Below, in pieces: positions 31,986-43,111 of a stretch of 64,000 nucleotides of DNA (positions are counted from its first letter, which is position 1; the number at the start of each line of letters is the position of its first letter). The notes beneath the pieces were generated by a model. It was not told the origin of the DNA. It was given only the letters and a program-made list of their open reading frames with translations, and searched no databases. The stretch is from Lepisosteus oculatus (Eukaryota > Chordata > Actinopteri > Semionotiformes > Lepisosteidae), in the NCBI RefSeq assembly GCF_040954835.1, contig NC_090708.1, positions 29,090,001 through 29,154,000 of the forward strand, given 5' to 3'. The translations under genes were made by a program, and so were the position numbers.

Positions 31986-33353
31986 TGTAGTGTGCTCTCT
32001 GAAGGCACCAGTTCTGTAGGGTTTGGGCATTTACTGGGACAATTATTAATTGTAGCAGTAAATCACAAAATGATTCTTTTGATGGCCTTAGAATCCAACC
32101 ATGCGATATAACTCAAACAACGCACACACACAGGTACTAATACACGATGATACATTTATTTATACATAAAATATGCATGTAAACCTAACAGATCTTATCG
32201 AGAGGGTTATCAGAATACAAAAGGTATATATTCAGTCAGTTACAAAATGTTACATATATCAAGAGGACATATGTTCAGTATATCATTCATTTAGACCGTT
32301 TCGTAAATGAACTTGGTTATAACTTCTACATAAGATACTCAAAACAAGTACATAACTCTTAGGAATTAAATTGATATCAACTGGTTGGGATAAGAATTGA
32401 ATTCTCGAACAGTAATGCAGTGAAGTTGAATACTCATCCAATCTTTGGAGATTCAGATCTCCTGCGGGCTCTTTGGCTCCGTGTCAGGCTGTGCTGTGCG
32501 GCTTGCGACGGTGATCTGCTGATGCTCACTGACCGGCTTGTTAGTGTTGGCTTTAACTAGCAAAGTTTGTGCACAGGAGAAAAGATGACTGTGGGTCCCA
32601 GCAGGTCAGGAAGAGGACCGGTTCATTCCTGATGAAGCGCTAGTTCTGAATAGTGATTCAGCTGTCCACAGTTCCGACCTATTCATGAGGCTTGCTGCTG
32701 GTGCTAACCTCGGGTGGATCCTATGGTTATTCTCTGGCAACCTCCACTCTCGACTCTTAGAACAAAGGAAAGTTCTGGCACTCGGACACACTGGCCATTC
32801 CGTGGTTGTCCGGGCTGAGTCTCAGGATGGTCAGGAGGTGCTCTAAGAGAATGTCCTGCCCTTAGGAGCCTTCTGCTCCTGGGCCGTCCTGCCCTGGAAT
32901 TCTCCTTTGAGATTCTCCCTTTCAGAAAAGTCCACTACAGGCTCTCTGTGTTGCCTGTTTTTACCTGGAAGAACTTCAGCTCGTTGATTGGCTGAAAGTT
33001 TCCTGGGCATCAGAGCCCCACGTGGGTTACTCGGCCCTACCTGTCCCTGATTGGTTGATCAAGGTGAGATATGAGTCACTTACTCCTGACACTTAGGAAT
33101 GCAGTCCAGATGTCCATCTGGCACTCCCTCGATAGATAGGCACCAATGGATGACCATTGATCATGATAGCCAGGCTTAGCTAAGTGCATCCCCCTTTGGG
33201 AGCTGTCCCTTATCAAAAGAAAACATCTTTAAATCAGCCTGCATGAATAGTTTCTCTGTGGCTGCACCACAGAGATGAACAGAGAGATGGGGCCTCATTT
33301 GGGAAAGCACCGCAACACTTAATTCTGTCTTATTAACAAGCATTGCCGCTACA
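31986..33353 (-). mobile_element. Solo LTR of the long-LTR family, target duplication TAGG
   Basis: On the + strand it runs TGTAGTGTGC to GCCGCTACA, with TAGG at 31982-31985 and 33354-33357. It splits the leader and first V exon of gene C. Compared with the LTR at 16362 it has about 30 extra bases at its 3' end (shared with 41083), so it belongs to a second subfamily. Confidence 0.88.
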
Positions 33354-33409
33354 TAGGTAAACCATTCATTCTTACCTGCTGCCTGACTCTCTCCTGATCT
33401 GTGTTCCAG

Positions 33410-33660
33410 GTGTCCCAGGTACTGCAGTCTGGGCATTCACTCGTGGTGCCACCTAGAGACTTGGTTACATTTGACTGCTACATAGCCCATGACAATTGGT
33501 GTACATTTAGTTGAAGAAAGATATTGGAATGGCTCCTCCTTATTTTCTTGTGCTCAGGATTTACTTAAGAACATTTTACTGCAGAGAGAAACAAAGACCG
33601 ATTCAGGTAGAAAATTTAGGATATGGGGATGTCTGGTTTGGACACTTATTTGTTTATTGA
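33410..33660 (+). pseudogene. V-type immunoglobulin exon of gene C, pseudogene
   Basis: After an acceptor (ctgtgttccag) the frame reads VLQSGHSLVVPPRDLVTFDC, parallel to gene B's V exon, then WCTFS and a TGA where gene B has the core Trp segment. A large deletion removes the middle. The DNA resumes the gene B pattern at agagaaacaaagac (33587) and gacacttatttgt (33639), but in another frame and without the second Cys. Not functional. Confidence 0.8.
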
Positions 33661-34780
33661 AGAAGATTTATGTGGATGAATGGTACCTGGAGGTAAAAGT
33701 GAAAAGTATGAGAAAACAATAATGTATTGCAAACATTCCAAAACTTTTTTAAAGAAACAGACAATATTTTTTATTTAAATACTTTTATTTATTATTATTT
33801 AATAAGTTGTTTTGATTGGATATGTTGGAAGGGTAAGCCATGGAATGACAAGGAGAGCAATAAAGACCCTATGCATAGAGAAAAAGGGGCAACACAGGGG
33901 TTAGCCCAGGCTCAGGGGGTCAGATGATGTCAGAAAGAAACTTATGCCCGTTATATATAAAGGCGTGACCTTGTGCTAGCTGGGTTTCAGGACATTCATA
34001 CCCTCAGTGCTGAGCAAGAGGCAGAGCAGACACAGGAAGTAAATAGGCTACACAACAAGACACACCGAAAAGACATAAATAATCAGATGGTACTAGGAAC
34101 AGGATAGAAGTAGAGCGCCCTCTAGGTGTACTGGGCATGACTCCCCCCAATTTATCATTTGTAAAAAAGCCTTTTCTTTGCCCCAGGTTCATACAGTGTG
34201 TGTGTGTGTGTTTTCATACAGAGGAATTCTAAGTCTGAAACTCTAAAAAACTCTCTTCCATTCAGAACTATAACTATTAAAATAATTAAAAAGCAGTTGA
34301 TTTCTCAAGTGTTGATTTATCTGTTACTGGTGCTATTAATGTATGTGATCAAAGTTGGTACATGAGCTTTGATCACTAGATCAGAGCTTATTCTAGCATT
34401 TGCAGCATTTAAGTGAACAAAGAGTAAAAAACCTAAATCCGATGTTGTTGTTCATGTTCTTGTTGTCTCAAAGATGAAAGGAGCAGAATGACTTACCACT
34501 CCTTTCATATCACAAGATGATCATTTCCTTGAGCCACCCAATCATATACACAGGTTACAGCCCAGTGACCTATGTAAAGCAACCTCAAAATTGCAATTCT
34601 TGAAATATCTCAGGAGAAACATAGCTTTTTATAAAAGGGTGAAATTCTACAATGGCCACACTCTACATTCTTTTCTTTTCAGGGCATGAGTATAAGTAAT
34701 TTGTGACGTAAAGAATACAAAACATAAATGATATTATAAAGCATTGCATAAGCCATCTATGAATTGGCTCCATTACTCTG
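33661..34780. other. Unassigned DNA with a TATA-like box and a GT repeat
   Basis: A ttatatataaagg box near 33950 and a (GT) run at 34197-34212 are the only distinct marks. I found no coding domain. The block 33840-34190 is less AT-rich than its surroundings and could be part of an unrecognised element. Confidence 0.35.
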
Positions 34781-34784
34781 CTCT

Positions 34785-34965
34785 CCTCCCCACTTATAGC
34801 TGATGTGTGGTGAGCGTTCTGGCGCACTATGGCTGCCCTTGCATCATCCAGGTGGATGGTGCACATTGGTAGTGGTGGAGGGGAGTCTCCATTACCTGTA
34901 AAGCACTTTGAGTGGAGTATACAGAAAAGCGCTATATAAGTGTAAGCAATTATAATTATTATACG
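34785..34965 (+). repeat. Fish SINE with L2-like tail
   Basis: Contains gtggtgagcgttctggcgca, ggctgcccttgcatcatcca and cctgtaaagcactttgag, and ends gcgctatataagtgtaagca plus TTATT repeats. I recognise this as a common interspersed repeat of fish with a LINE-type 3' tail. Confidence 0.7.
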
Positions 34966-35171
34966 TTTTCACTTCTAAGGTTGTAATTTGTGTTTGAGTT
35001 TAATACATTTTAAAAGTCTGCACTTTAGTTCTAGTGTACATTGAAGAAAAATTGCCTCTAGAAATAAAATGATTACTTTTCAATTAGATTGTGGATGAAT
35101 TTATTTTAATTATTATCCTGTTATGTCTCCTACTAACTAGTTTGTGGTTTGTAAAGTCGCCTGTCCTACAG

Positions 35172-35516
35172 ATGTCATTTCTTAGCCATGTCTGTAAGTG
35201 ACGGTGCAGCCTGGGCTCTCTGTCAGTCTGGAGTGCCACATTGTCGAGAGCCTCTCACTGAAATTAGTTTGGCTGAAGCAAGACTTTGGGCAGAAGCCCA
35301 TATACATGGTGACATGAGCTAGATATTCCACTGAGACCATGTTCCATGGTGAATTCCTTCATTCTCTCAATCCCCGTTTCAAAGTGGAGGAAACACCTAT
35401 GGATTTCAACCTCAAAATTTCAAATATTCAGTCAACGGGTGTGGCTGCATATTACTGTAGAGCCTTCTGGTATGGACTGCTGATTTTTGGAAATGGGACT
35501 CTGCTGCTACTGAAAA
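35172..35516 (+). pseudogene. V-type immunoglobulin exon of gene C with one stop in the domain
   Basis: The frame reads VTVQPGLSVSLEC (first Cys), LVWLKQDFGQKP (core Trp), a TGA at 35315-35317, then 59 open codons with the Ig features NLKISNIQSTG and AAYYC (second Cys) and the J-like LIFGNGTLLLLK. It ends in phase 1 at a consensus donor (GTAAAC, 35517). A further stop (taa) lies upstream of VTVQ, so the 5' part is also worn. Apart from these stops the domain is well kept, better than 33410. Read-through or RNA from a different start would be needed for expression. Confidence 0.8.
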
Positions 35517-35838
35517 GTAAACGTAAAAATACAAAACAAGCTTCAATTTCCAAATCCAGAGATTTAGAATTAAAAAGAAAAATTAATAGGGTCATATTCA
35601 CTAAGTTATAAACCTTTTAGCAGTAATTCAACAAACTGAATACATATATGATCTAATAAAATTAATTCCTTTATTTTAATGAAATATAAAAGATAGAATG
35701 AAAAAAGGTTTATACATTACACATCTTTTGCATGGAATAATAAATATGAATATGTTTGCATTTGCTTCATTAGAGTCCATTAACAGCTAAGAGCATTATC
35801 CTAACAATATCAATTGTCCAGTAAGCAGACATACTGTA

Positions 35839-35916
35839 GCTCTGTATTACCATGGAGACTTCATGTACACACAGGTAGCTTTTGAAAATGGAACTCTCCT
35901 GTTTCTGGACAGAAAA
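35839..35916 (+). pseudogene. Fragment of a V exon 3' end
   Basis: One frame reads ALYYHGDFMYTQVAFENGTLLFLDRK, like the CDR3 and J-like FGNGT end of 35172, without the upstream domain. It is a leftover of a further tandem V exon. Confidence 0.5.
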
Positions 35917-36278
35917 TTATATTTTTGATTATTTTTAGATTTTTTGCCAGGACAGAACAAAGGGATTTCCTAACAAGAAACTGAAACAGATTTTGAAACA
36001 GAGCTTTATTATAGCCATGGTAAAGACTAATATTCTAAGTCTAATTAATAGTGAAATCTACTGAACTTAATATATTTTGTTCTTCAGTTAGTTTAAGGAT
36101 GTAGATATAACATAAATCAAGATTATATAATGGTTTAAATAGTTATTTAAGCTTTTGAATACTGTGAAATAAAATGAAGATCCATGGTACACATAATGTG
36201 TCCTGTCAGATTTATATACATGGAAACATTATTTTATATATTTATATGTTAGTTATTAATAAGTACTTTTTAAATAAG

Positions 36279-36629
36279 GATCAAAGTCAATCACCAGGAG
36301 TGTTGTGCAGCAGCGTCCGTTTGTCTCAGTCCAGACAGGAGATGATGTGACTCTGCAGTGTATAATACACACTGAGAACTGTGCAGGAGAGCACAATGTT
36401 TATTGGTTCAGACATGGCTCAGGAGAATCCCTACTAGGAATAATTTACACCCATGGAAACCAGAGTGCTCAATGTGAGAGGAGCTCTGTGGCTGGGTTTT
36501 CTACACAGAGCTGTGTCTATAACCTCCCCAAGAGAAACTTCAGCCTCTCTGATGCTGGGACTTACTACTGTGCTGTGGCCACATGTGGGGAGATCCTGTT
36601 TGGAAATGGGACACTGCTGGAGATAACAG
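36279..36629 (+). CDS. I-type immunoglobulin exon of gene C, whole domain but donor site lost
   Basis: The acceptor at 36277-36278 gives phase 1, and the frame is open to a stop at 36668-36670. Landmarks are GDDVTLQC (first Cys), VYWFRHG (core Trp), ESLLGIIYTHG, SCVYNLPKRNFSLSDAGTYYC (second Cys) and the J-like ILFGNGTLLEI. Extra cysteines (TENCAG, CERSS, CAVATC) are typical of NITR I domains. At the position where gene B has AG|GTAAGC this copy has AG|ATAGCA, so the donor GT is AT. If transcribed, the frame runs on 13 codons into the intron and stops, giving no membrane segment. It is best seen as part of a dying gene, though a secreted product is conceivable. Confidence 0.7.
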
Positions 36630-36670
36630 ATAGCAATACTTTATTAAGGATTTTGACTCCATTAAATTAA

Positions 36671-37277
36671 GTTGTAAGTGTTAAGCTGGATTTTATAATA
36701 TGGCTGCCTTAAAGAAACTTGAGCTATAAGTTATGGAAATAAGTAATTGTTTCAGTACATATTTTCTTGTCATTTAAAAAAAAAATTAAAAGCTGGTGTA
36801 AAAATAAAATAGAAAGTTACTTGTTATTTTCTGAAAAGATTTCTTAATACAATTAATATACTGTAAGTTAGATTTTACTCCAAAAAATTATATTTTGGGT
36901 TGAGCTGCCTAATACAAAAATACTATAACCACACTCATAAAATATGGCATTGTCACATAGATGTGCATCACTAGAAATTAAGAAGTATATTAAGTATAAA
37001 GAAATAGTTTGAAATTAAACTTTAGCAACCTTAAAAGCTAGGGCAATAATAATTATGTAAATTGTGGAATTCCAATGGTTCCAAATTTGTTGTTCTTAAG
37101 CAGGGATATGACATGCAGATATCTAATTAATATAATGTTTTAATGACTTATATGATCAATTAGCAGAATTCCTATCCAGAGCCAGCCTTCCTTCACTGGT
37201 GCTGGTGATGTCAGTCCTGCGTTCAGCGTTAGGTTTTCTCCTAGCAGCTCTCGCCTGCACAATGCCCTCCAGACAGC
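36671..37277. other. Nothing recognised
   Basis: No TM exon comparable to 19512 was seen here or further on before 42968. Confidence 0.45.
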
Positions 37278-38386
37278 TTGAACTTGAACTTGAACTTGAA
37301 CTTTATTGCCATATGTAACCGGTATTGGTACAATGGAATTCTTACTTACAGAAAGTCTCTCGATTGTAAAACAAGTGTAAAAACAAAACAAAGTGCAAAC
37401 AGTGCATCAAGACAATGTGCAAACAATAGACAATGTGCAAGTAAACATGCAGGCAGTTTGAATGTAAACAATACAGACATGTAAACAATGACTGGAGACG
37501 TACAATAAATAAATTACAATGAGGTAGATGGTGATGGTGTGGGTGTGGTCCGAGGGGGATGGCTAAATGTGTTCGCCAGTCTCACTGCTTGTGGATAGAA
37601 GCTATTGAAGAATCTAGTGGTAAGTGTCCGTATGCTCTTATATCTCTTGCCTGAGGGCAGTGGGGTGAAGAGCTCATGCCCGGGGTGGTGACTGTCCTCT
37701 GTGATGGCCAGAATTCTACCACGGCAGCGGTCCTCGTAGAGCTGTTTAATCTCGGTGAGACCGCAGCCAATGATCTTCTGGGCCATATTGACCATTCTCT
37801 GCAGTGCCTTTCTTTCTCGCGAAGAGGTGTTGCCATACCACACGGTGATCCCGTTGGTGAGGACGCTCTCGATAGTGCAGCGGTAGAAGTTCACCAACAC
37901 ATGTATTGGCATCCCCCATCGTTTGAGGCACCTTAAGAAATAAAGGCGCTGCTGAGCCTTCTTCATGATAGAGTCAGTGTTCACAGTCCAGGTTAGATCT
38001 TTAGAGATGTGAATTCCCAAAAACCTAAAGCTGGTGACTGTTTCCACTTCCGTTCCATCAATACTGAGTGGGCTGTGAGTGTGTGGCCTGTGTCTCCGAA
38101 AGTCCACTATTAGCTCTTTCGTTTTCTTTATGTTCAAGTCCAGGTTATTGCTATGACACCACCTAATCAGCTGTACAACTTCATCCCTGTAAGTGGACTC
38201 GTCATCATCACTGATCAGTCCTATTATAGTGGTGTCATCGGCAAACTTGATGATGCGGTTATTGCTGTGTCTTGCTGTGCAGTCGTGAGTAAATAGGGAG
38301 TACAACCTTGGACTCAGACAGCAGCCTTGTGGGGTTCCAGTGCTCAGGGTGAGTGGTGTTGATGTTTTATTGCCTATCCGCACCAG
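37278..38386 (-). mobile_element. Non-LTR retrotransposon, 5'-truncated
   Basis: The 3' end has a hexamer run (TTGAAC)4 at 37279-37302, a short-repeat tail used by several LINE clades, and the coding part begins abruptly near 38386. Clade not assigned with certainty. Confidence 0.8.
37514..38383 (-). pseudogene. LINE reverse transcriptase, C-terminal 289 residues
   Basis: The frame starts at the GTPQGCCLSPRLYSLFTHDC box (residues about 16-35), passes the catalytic FADDTT (about 47-52), KKTKELIVDFR and FRFLGIHI, then NFYRCTIESVL and the end-of-protein GLFTPLPSGKRYKS-like region, here HELFTPLPSGKRYKSIRT. No stop interrupts it, which is unusual for the LINE copies in this window, but the N-terminal half, including the endonuclease and early RT blocks, is missing. 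It lies antisense in gene C, between the I and ITIM exons. Confidence 0.85.
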
Positions 38387-38815
38387 TTATGTGACAAGTG
38401 TTTAATCTTGAGCTCACTACGTCTACAGGAATTAAGACATTTACACATCCAGTAACTGGAAATGTGCTTTTTCTAGCTTCTCTTCCTAAACATATTGTAG
38501 ACTGAGGTGAAGTTTCAATTGGGCACATTTATGTTTATTTGAAACATTAGAAGATAAGAAGGTCAGAATATCTACCTGTTGTTTTGTAGCCAACACTCAC
38601 TAATTGAGCTAAATCTGTAGCTAAGTCTCACTAATTTGATTGCTAATAGTTAAAAGATCTTGTCAAGCTGTTTGTTGAGAGGTTGAAAGAAAAAAAGGTC
38701 TGGGCCTCAACAACAAAGTTAGATTGCCCCGCAGGACACTATACAGTATGTAAAGATTTCCCCCCCTCCATATAATGTGAAAGACCACATGGTGATGTGT
38801 GTTTCACAAAACACT
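38387..38815. other. Nothing recognised
   Basis: Unassigned DNA between the LINE and a solo LTR. Confidence 0.4.
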
Positions 38816-40195
38816 TGTAGCTGCAAGGCTTATTAAAGTACAGGAATTAAGGTTTCTGCTCCCTTGCCAGTTCCTCTCTCCTTTATCTCAGTGGTGCCTG
38901 ATACAGAGAGGCCATTCCATTTGGTTCACAATTAAGGTGTTTTTCTTGCTGATAGAGTGTCCTGATAAGGAACAACTCCCAATTCCTGAGATTCTCCAGC
39001 AACCTTAACAAATGGAATCCCTGGCCCCTTAAAGTCTGAGATTCCAAGGGAGAGTCTGATTCAAAGTCTGTTTACAACTAAGGTCAGAGTGCATGGTTAC
39101 TCATCATCAGCCAATCAGGAACTGGTAGGGCAGGTTAACCCCACGTGGGTCTCTGATGCCCACGAAACTTTCAACCAATGAACGACCTGCATTTCCTCCA
39201 GGTAAAAACAGGCAACACAGAGTGCCTGTAGAACAGTTCCCAAGAGCAGGATATTCTCGCAGTGCGCCTCCTGGACATTCAGCCTCAGGGCTCCTCATGA
39301 ACATCCTTAGACTCAGCCCGGACCACCATGTAATGGCCAGTGTGTCTGAGTGCAGGACTTCCTTTGTTCTAAGAGTTGAGAACGGAGGTTGCCAGCGCGT
39401 AACCAAAGGATCCACCCGAGGTTAGAGCAAGCCTGATGAACAGGTCGGAACTGTGGACAGCTGAATCAGTATTGAGGACTAGCACTTCATCAGGAACGAA
39501 CTGCTCTTCTTCCTGACCTGCTGGGACCCGCAGTCACTTTTCTCCTGTGCACAAACTTTGCTAGTTTCAGCCAACACTAACTAGCTGGTCTTCAAAGAGC
39601 ATCAGCAGCGCATCGCAGGAATTTCTCTCCAGCCGCACCGAGCACTGCCTGCCACAGAGCCAGAGAGCACCGGTTGGACAGCAATATGCTTGCCACTGTT
39701 TCATTGTGCCTGCAGGAGATCTGAATCCCCAGAGATTGGATGAGTATTCAACATTCTGCATTACAGCTCTAGAATTCAATTGTTATCTCAACCAGTTGAT
39801 ATCAATTTAATTCCTTAGAGTGATGTACTTGCTTATCTAGTGTAGAAGTTGTAACCAAGTTCATTTACGAAACGGTCTAAATGAATTATATACAGAACGT
39901 ATGTCCCTCTTGGTATTTGTAACTCTTCGTGACTGAATATATACCTGTTGTATTCTGCTAGCCCTCACGATAAGATCTGTTATGTTTACATGCACATTTT
40001 ATGTATTAATAAATGTATTTTCTTGTATTGGTACCCGTGTGCGTGTGTTGTTTGAGTTATCCTGCAAGTTTGGATTTTAATAGCCATCAGAAGAATCATT
40101 TTGTGACTTACTGCAACAATTAATAATTGTCCCAGTAAATACACAAACCCCTACATTTGCTGGTGCCTCATGAGAGGATGCTACACAATGAAAAG
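38816..40195 (+). mobile_element. Solo LTR of the long-LTR family, older copy
   Basis: It starts TGTAGCTGCAAGGC and ends GGATGCTACA. The first 300 bp are clearly diverged from the other copies, while 39100-40160 match well. Flanks CACT and CAAT may be a worn 4-bp duplication. Its end includes the 40-base extension seen in 31986 and 41083. Confidence 0.75.
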
Positions 40196-40389
40196 GAATA
40201 TTTAGACCTTAGGTTGTCATGTAGTATCTCAAAGATCAAGAGTTGTCCACAATGAATTAGTTTTCACTGCAATTTAAAGTAATTGAGTGAACAAACAAGG
40301 CTTAATAAAGATATTAAGCGTAGCTCATTTTGAGAGGTCAACTGTGTAGACTGGAGTTGCTCACTTTTCATGAAGCAGAACAAGAATTC

Positions 40390-40782
40390 TGGCACATCTC
40401 GCACTCGCCCTCGCAAACCCCATTAGAATCCCAAACCCACTGTTTCACGCTTTCATTCCTAACTGAACCCATCACATTCTCACAGGCACCAGATTCCACA
40501 GATTCTCACTCCTGAACCCATTATCCAACCACGTTCCTCTCCCTTCAGTATTTAAAGTTCCCTCACACACCAAACCCTACTAACTATTGTAAAGCCTCTT
40601 AGAGTTTTCTAGTGCACATTATTTTCTTGTTGGCTTTCTCGGTTTTTGGATTTGACTTTTCCCTTTTGATCTCGCATTTTGGAATATGATTTTGGATTGT
40701 TTGCCTCTGCATCCCGCAGAGCTCACAGCTACGCACAGGATCCTCGGAGAACTACCTGCCGGATCTCTGACAGATTCTATAT
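40390..40782 (+). mobile_element. Gypsy-like solo LTR, worn
   Basis: Similar to 2642-3033: ccctcgcaaac, cacattctcaca, cagtatttaaa and an end ctctgaca. Flanks AATTC (40385-40389) and GATTC (40783-40787) agree at four of five positions. Confidence 0.75.
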
Positions 40783-40983
40783 AGATCTTCAATATTCCCA
40801 GCTTTTCTTCTGACTTCTATTCACATAAAATTCACATAAAATGTCTTTATAATTAACATCTTCTCATCAAAACATCACACATTCTGTGTATGGAAGAGAG
40901 ATGATGATTTTAACCATTAATCTCTCATTTAAAATGTCATAACAGAAAGAACAAAGGATAATTGTATCTTTTTCTCTCCCCAG

Positions 40984-41081
40984 GGCTTGTTCAGGTGGCA
41001 ACCGAGCAAAGTCTTTCCGAAAGCACAACTGCAGAATTCACTAGTGTAGGGAAAACCAGCTCAGGGACGCCAAATATGTAA
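40984..41081 (+). other. Exon-like open stretch of unknown origin
   Basis: A strong acceptor (tttttctctccccag) is followed by an open frame in phase 1, rich in Ser and Thr (LVQVATEQSLSESTTAEF), which stops at 41079-41081 just before an LTR. It lies within gene C. It resembles no gene B exon and could be chance or a stalk exon. Confidence 0.25.
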
Positions 41082-41082
41082 T

Positions 41083-42495
41083 CATAGTGGCTCTCTGAAG
41101 GCACCAGTTCTGTAGGGTTTGGGCATTTACTGAGACAATTATTAATTGTAGCAGTAACTCACAAAGTTGATTCTTTTGATGGCTTTAGAATCCAACCATG
41201 CAACATAACTCAAACAACGCACACACACAGATACTAATACACGAGGATACATTTATTAATACATAGAATATAAACCTAACAGATCTTATCGAGAGGGTTA
41301 TCACAATACAAAAGGTATATTCGGTCAGTTACAAAGAGTTACATATATCAAGAGGACATACGTTCAGTATATCATTCATTAAGACCGTTTCATAAATGAA
41401 CTTGGTTATAACTTCTACATTAGATACTCAAACAAGTACATAACTCTTAGGAATTAAATTGATATCAACTGGTTGGGATAACAATTGAATTCTCGAGCTG
41501 TAATGTATTGAAGTTGAATACTCATCCAATCTTTGGGGATTCAGATCTCCTGCGGGCACAAAGAAACAGTTGCAGGCTTGTTGCTGTCCAATCCACGCTC
41601 TCTGGCTCCGTGCCAGGCTGTGCTGTGCGGCTTGCGACGGTGCGCTGCTGATGCTCACTGTTGGCTTTAACTAGCAAAGTTTGTGCACAGGAGAAAAGAT
41701 GACTGTGGGTCCCAGCAAGTCAGGAAGAGGACCGGTTCGTTCCTGATGAAGAGCTAGTTCTGAATAGTGATTCAGCTGTCCACAGTTCCGACCTGTTCAC
41801 GAGGCCTGCTGCTGGTTACTCTCTGGCAACCTCCACTGTAGACTCTTAGAACAAAGGAAAGTTCTGGCACTCGGACATACTGGCCGTTCCGTGGTTGTCC
41901 GGGCTGAGTCTCAGGATGGTCAGGAGGCGCGCTGCGAGAATGTCCTGCCCTTGGGAGCCTTCTGCTCCTGGACCGTCCTGCCCTGGAATTCTCCTTTGAA
42001 TTCCCTTTAGAACAGTCCACAGAATCCTCTCCAGAATCTTACTGAATCTTGTTGAATCTCCCTGAATCTGAATCTCAATCTGAATCTCTCAGGCGTCTGT
42101 GTTGCCTGTTTTTACCTGGAGGAACTTCAGCTCATTGATTGGCTGAAAGTTCCATGGGCATCAGAGTCCCACATGGGTTACTCGGCCCTACCAGTCCCTG
42201 ATTGGTTGATCAAGGTGAGATATGAGTCACTTACTCCTGACACTTAGTAATGCAGTCCAGATGTCCAACTGGCACTCCCTAGACAGATAGGCGCCAATGG
42301 ATGACCATTGATCATGATAGCCAGGCTTAGCTAAGTGCATCCCCCTTTGGGAGCTGTCTTTTATCAAAGGAACCCTAAATCAGCCTGCTTGGTTTCTCTG
42401 TGGCTGTACCACAGAGATGAACAGAGAAATGAGGCCTAATTTGGGAAAGCTCAGAAACACTTAATTCTGCCTTATTAATAAGCCTCGCTGCTACA
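41083..42495 (-). mobile_element. Solo LTR of the long-LTR family
   Basis: Nearly identical to 31986-33353 over long stretches, including the 30-base extension gctctctgaaggcaccagtt. Its outermost bases read CATAG where TGTAG is expected. Target duplication not found. Confidence 0.82.
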
Positions 42496-42580
42496 CTAGT
42501 CGTCAGGTAAAAAACAGGCATTTTTTGGTGTAAGCAGATGTTATTATTCATGTATTAAAAGAAAAAAAATCTTTAATTTG

Positions 42581-42750
42581 GGCGGCACAGTGGTTGGCAT
42601 TGAGGCCTTGCAATGCTGGGGACTTGGGTTCAGTTCCTGAGGTGCTACTGTATGTGCGTGGAAAAACTGATCCTGATATGAGTGTGTGAGTGTGTGTGTG
42701 TATGCCGTGTGATGGAGTGGTATCCCATCCTTGGTGTATCCTACCTTGTG
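42581..42750 (+). repeat. tRNA-derived SINE
   Basis: Begins gggcggcacagtggttggca (tRNA-like head, A box), contains gacttgggttcagttcctga (B box), and ends gtatcctaccttgtgcctgt. Same family as 1575 and 43556. A (GT) run is inside. Confidence 0.7.
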
Positions 42751-42967
42751 CCTGTTATAGTTTATCAATGTATATCTTTCCTATTTATTGATGTTGAGAA
42801 AACATTCCTTTATAAGTTATATATATATACTGTATTTCATATCCGATGTACCATTAGAACAGATTATTATTTAAGTACTAAAGCATAAATGTCTGAAAGA
42901 TACTTCAGCCATTTATATTTTCAATATGGAAAACAATATCAACAGAAAACTCTATTGCCTTTTGAAG

Positions 42968-43111
42968 AACCCTGAAGTGGGCAATGTAACTTACACAGCT
43001 TTGGATTGAAATCAACTTAAAGCTAAACACATGAAGAGGAGGAGAGCCTGGGAGGAGCATCCGGTATACAGTGAAGTTAAATTTGAGCGTAGGGAAATCA
43101 CAAAATCCTGA
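42968..43111 (+). pseudogene. ITIM exon of gene C with a stop between the two motifs
   Basis: The frame reads NPEVGNVTYTALD, a TGA at 43007-43009, then 33 more codons including PVYSEV and a final TGA at 43109. It aligns with the exons at 1144 and 22519. VTYTAL is a canonical ITIM here, so a protein ending at the first stop would keep one motif. The upstream acceptor is weak (tttgaag). Given the loss of other exons, I treat it as a pseudogene. Confidence 0.75.

Noticed and set aside
34197..34212. Short GT repeat as a regulatory Z-DNA site
   Set aside because: Only eight dinucleotides; ordinary microsatellite.
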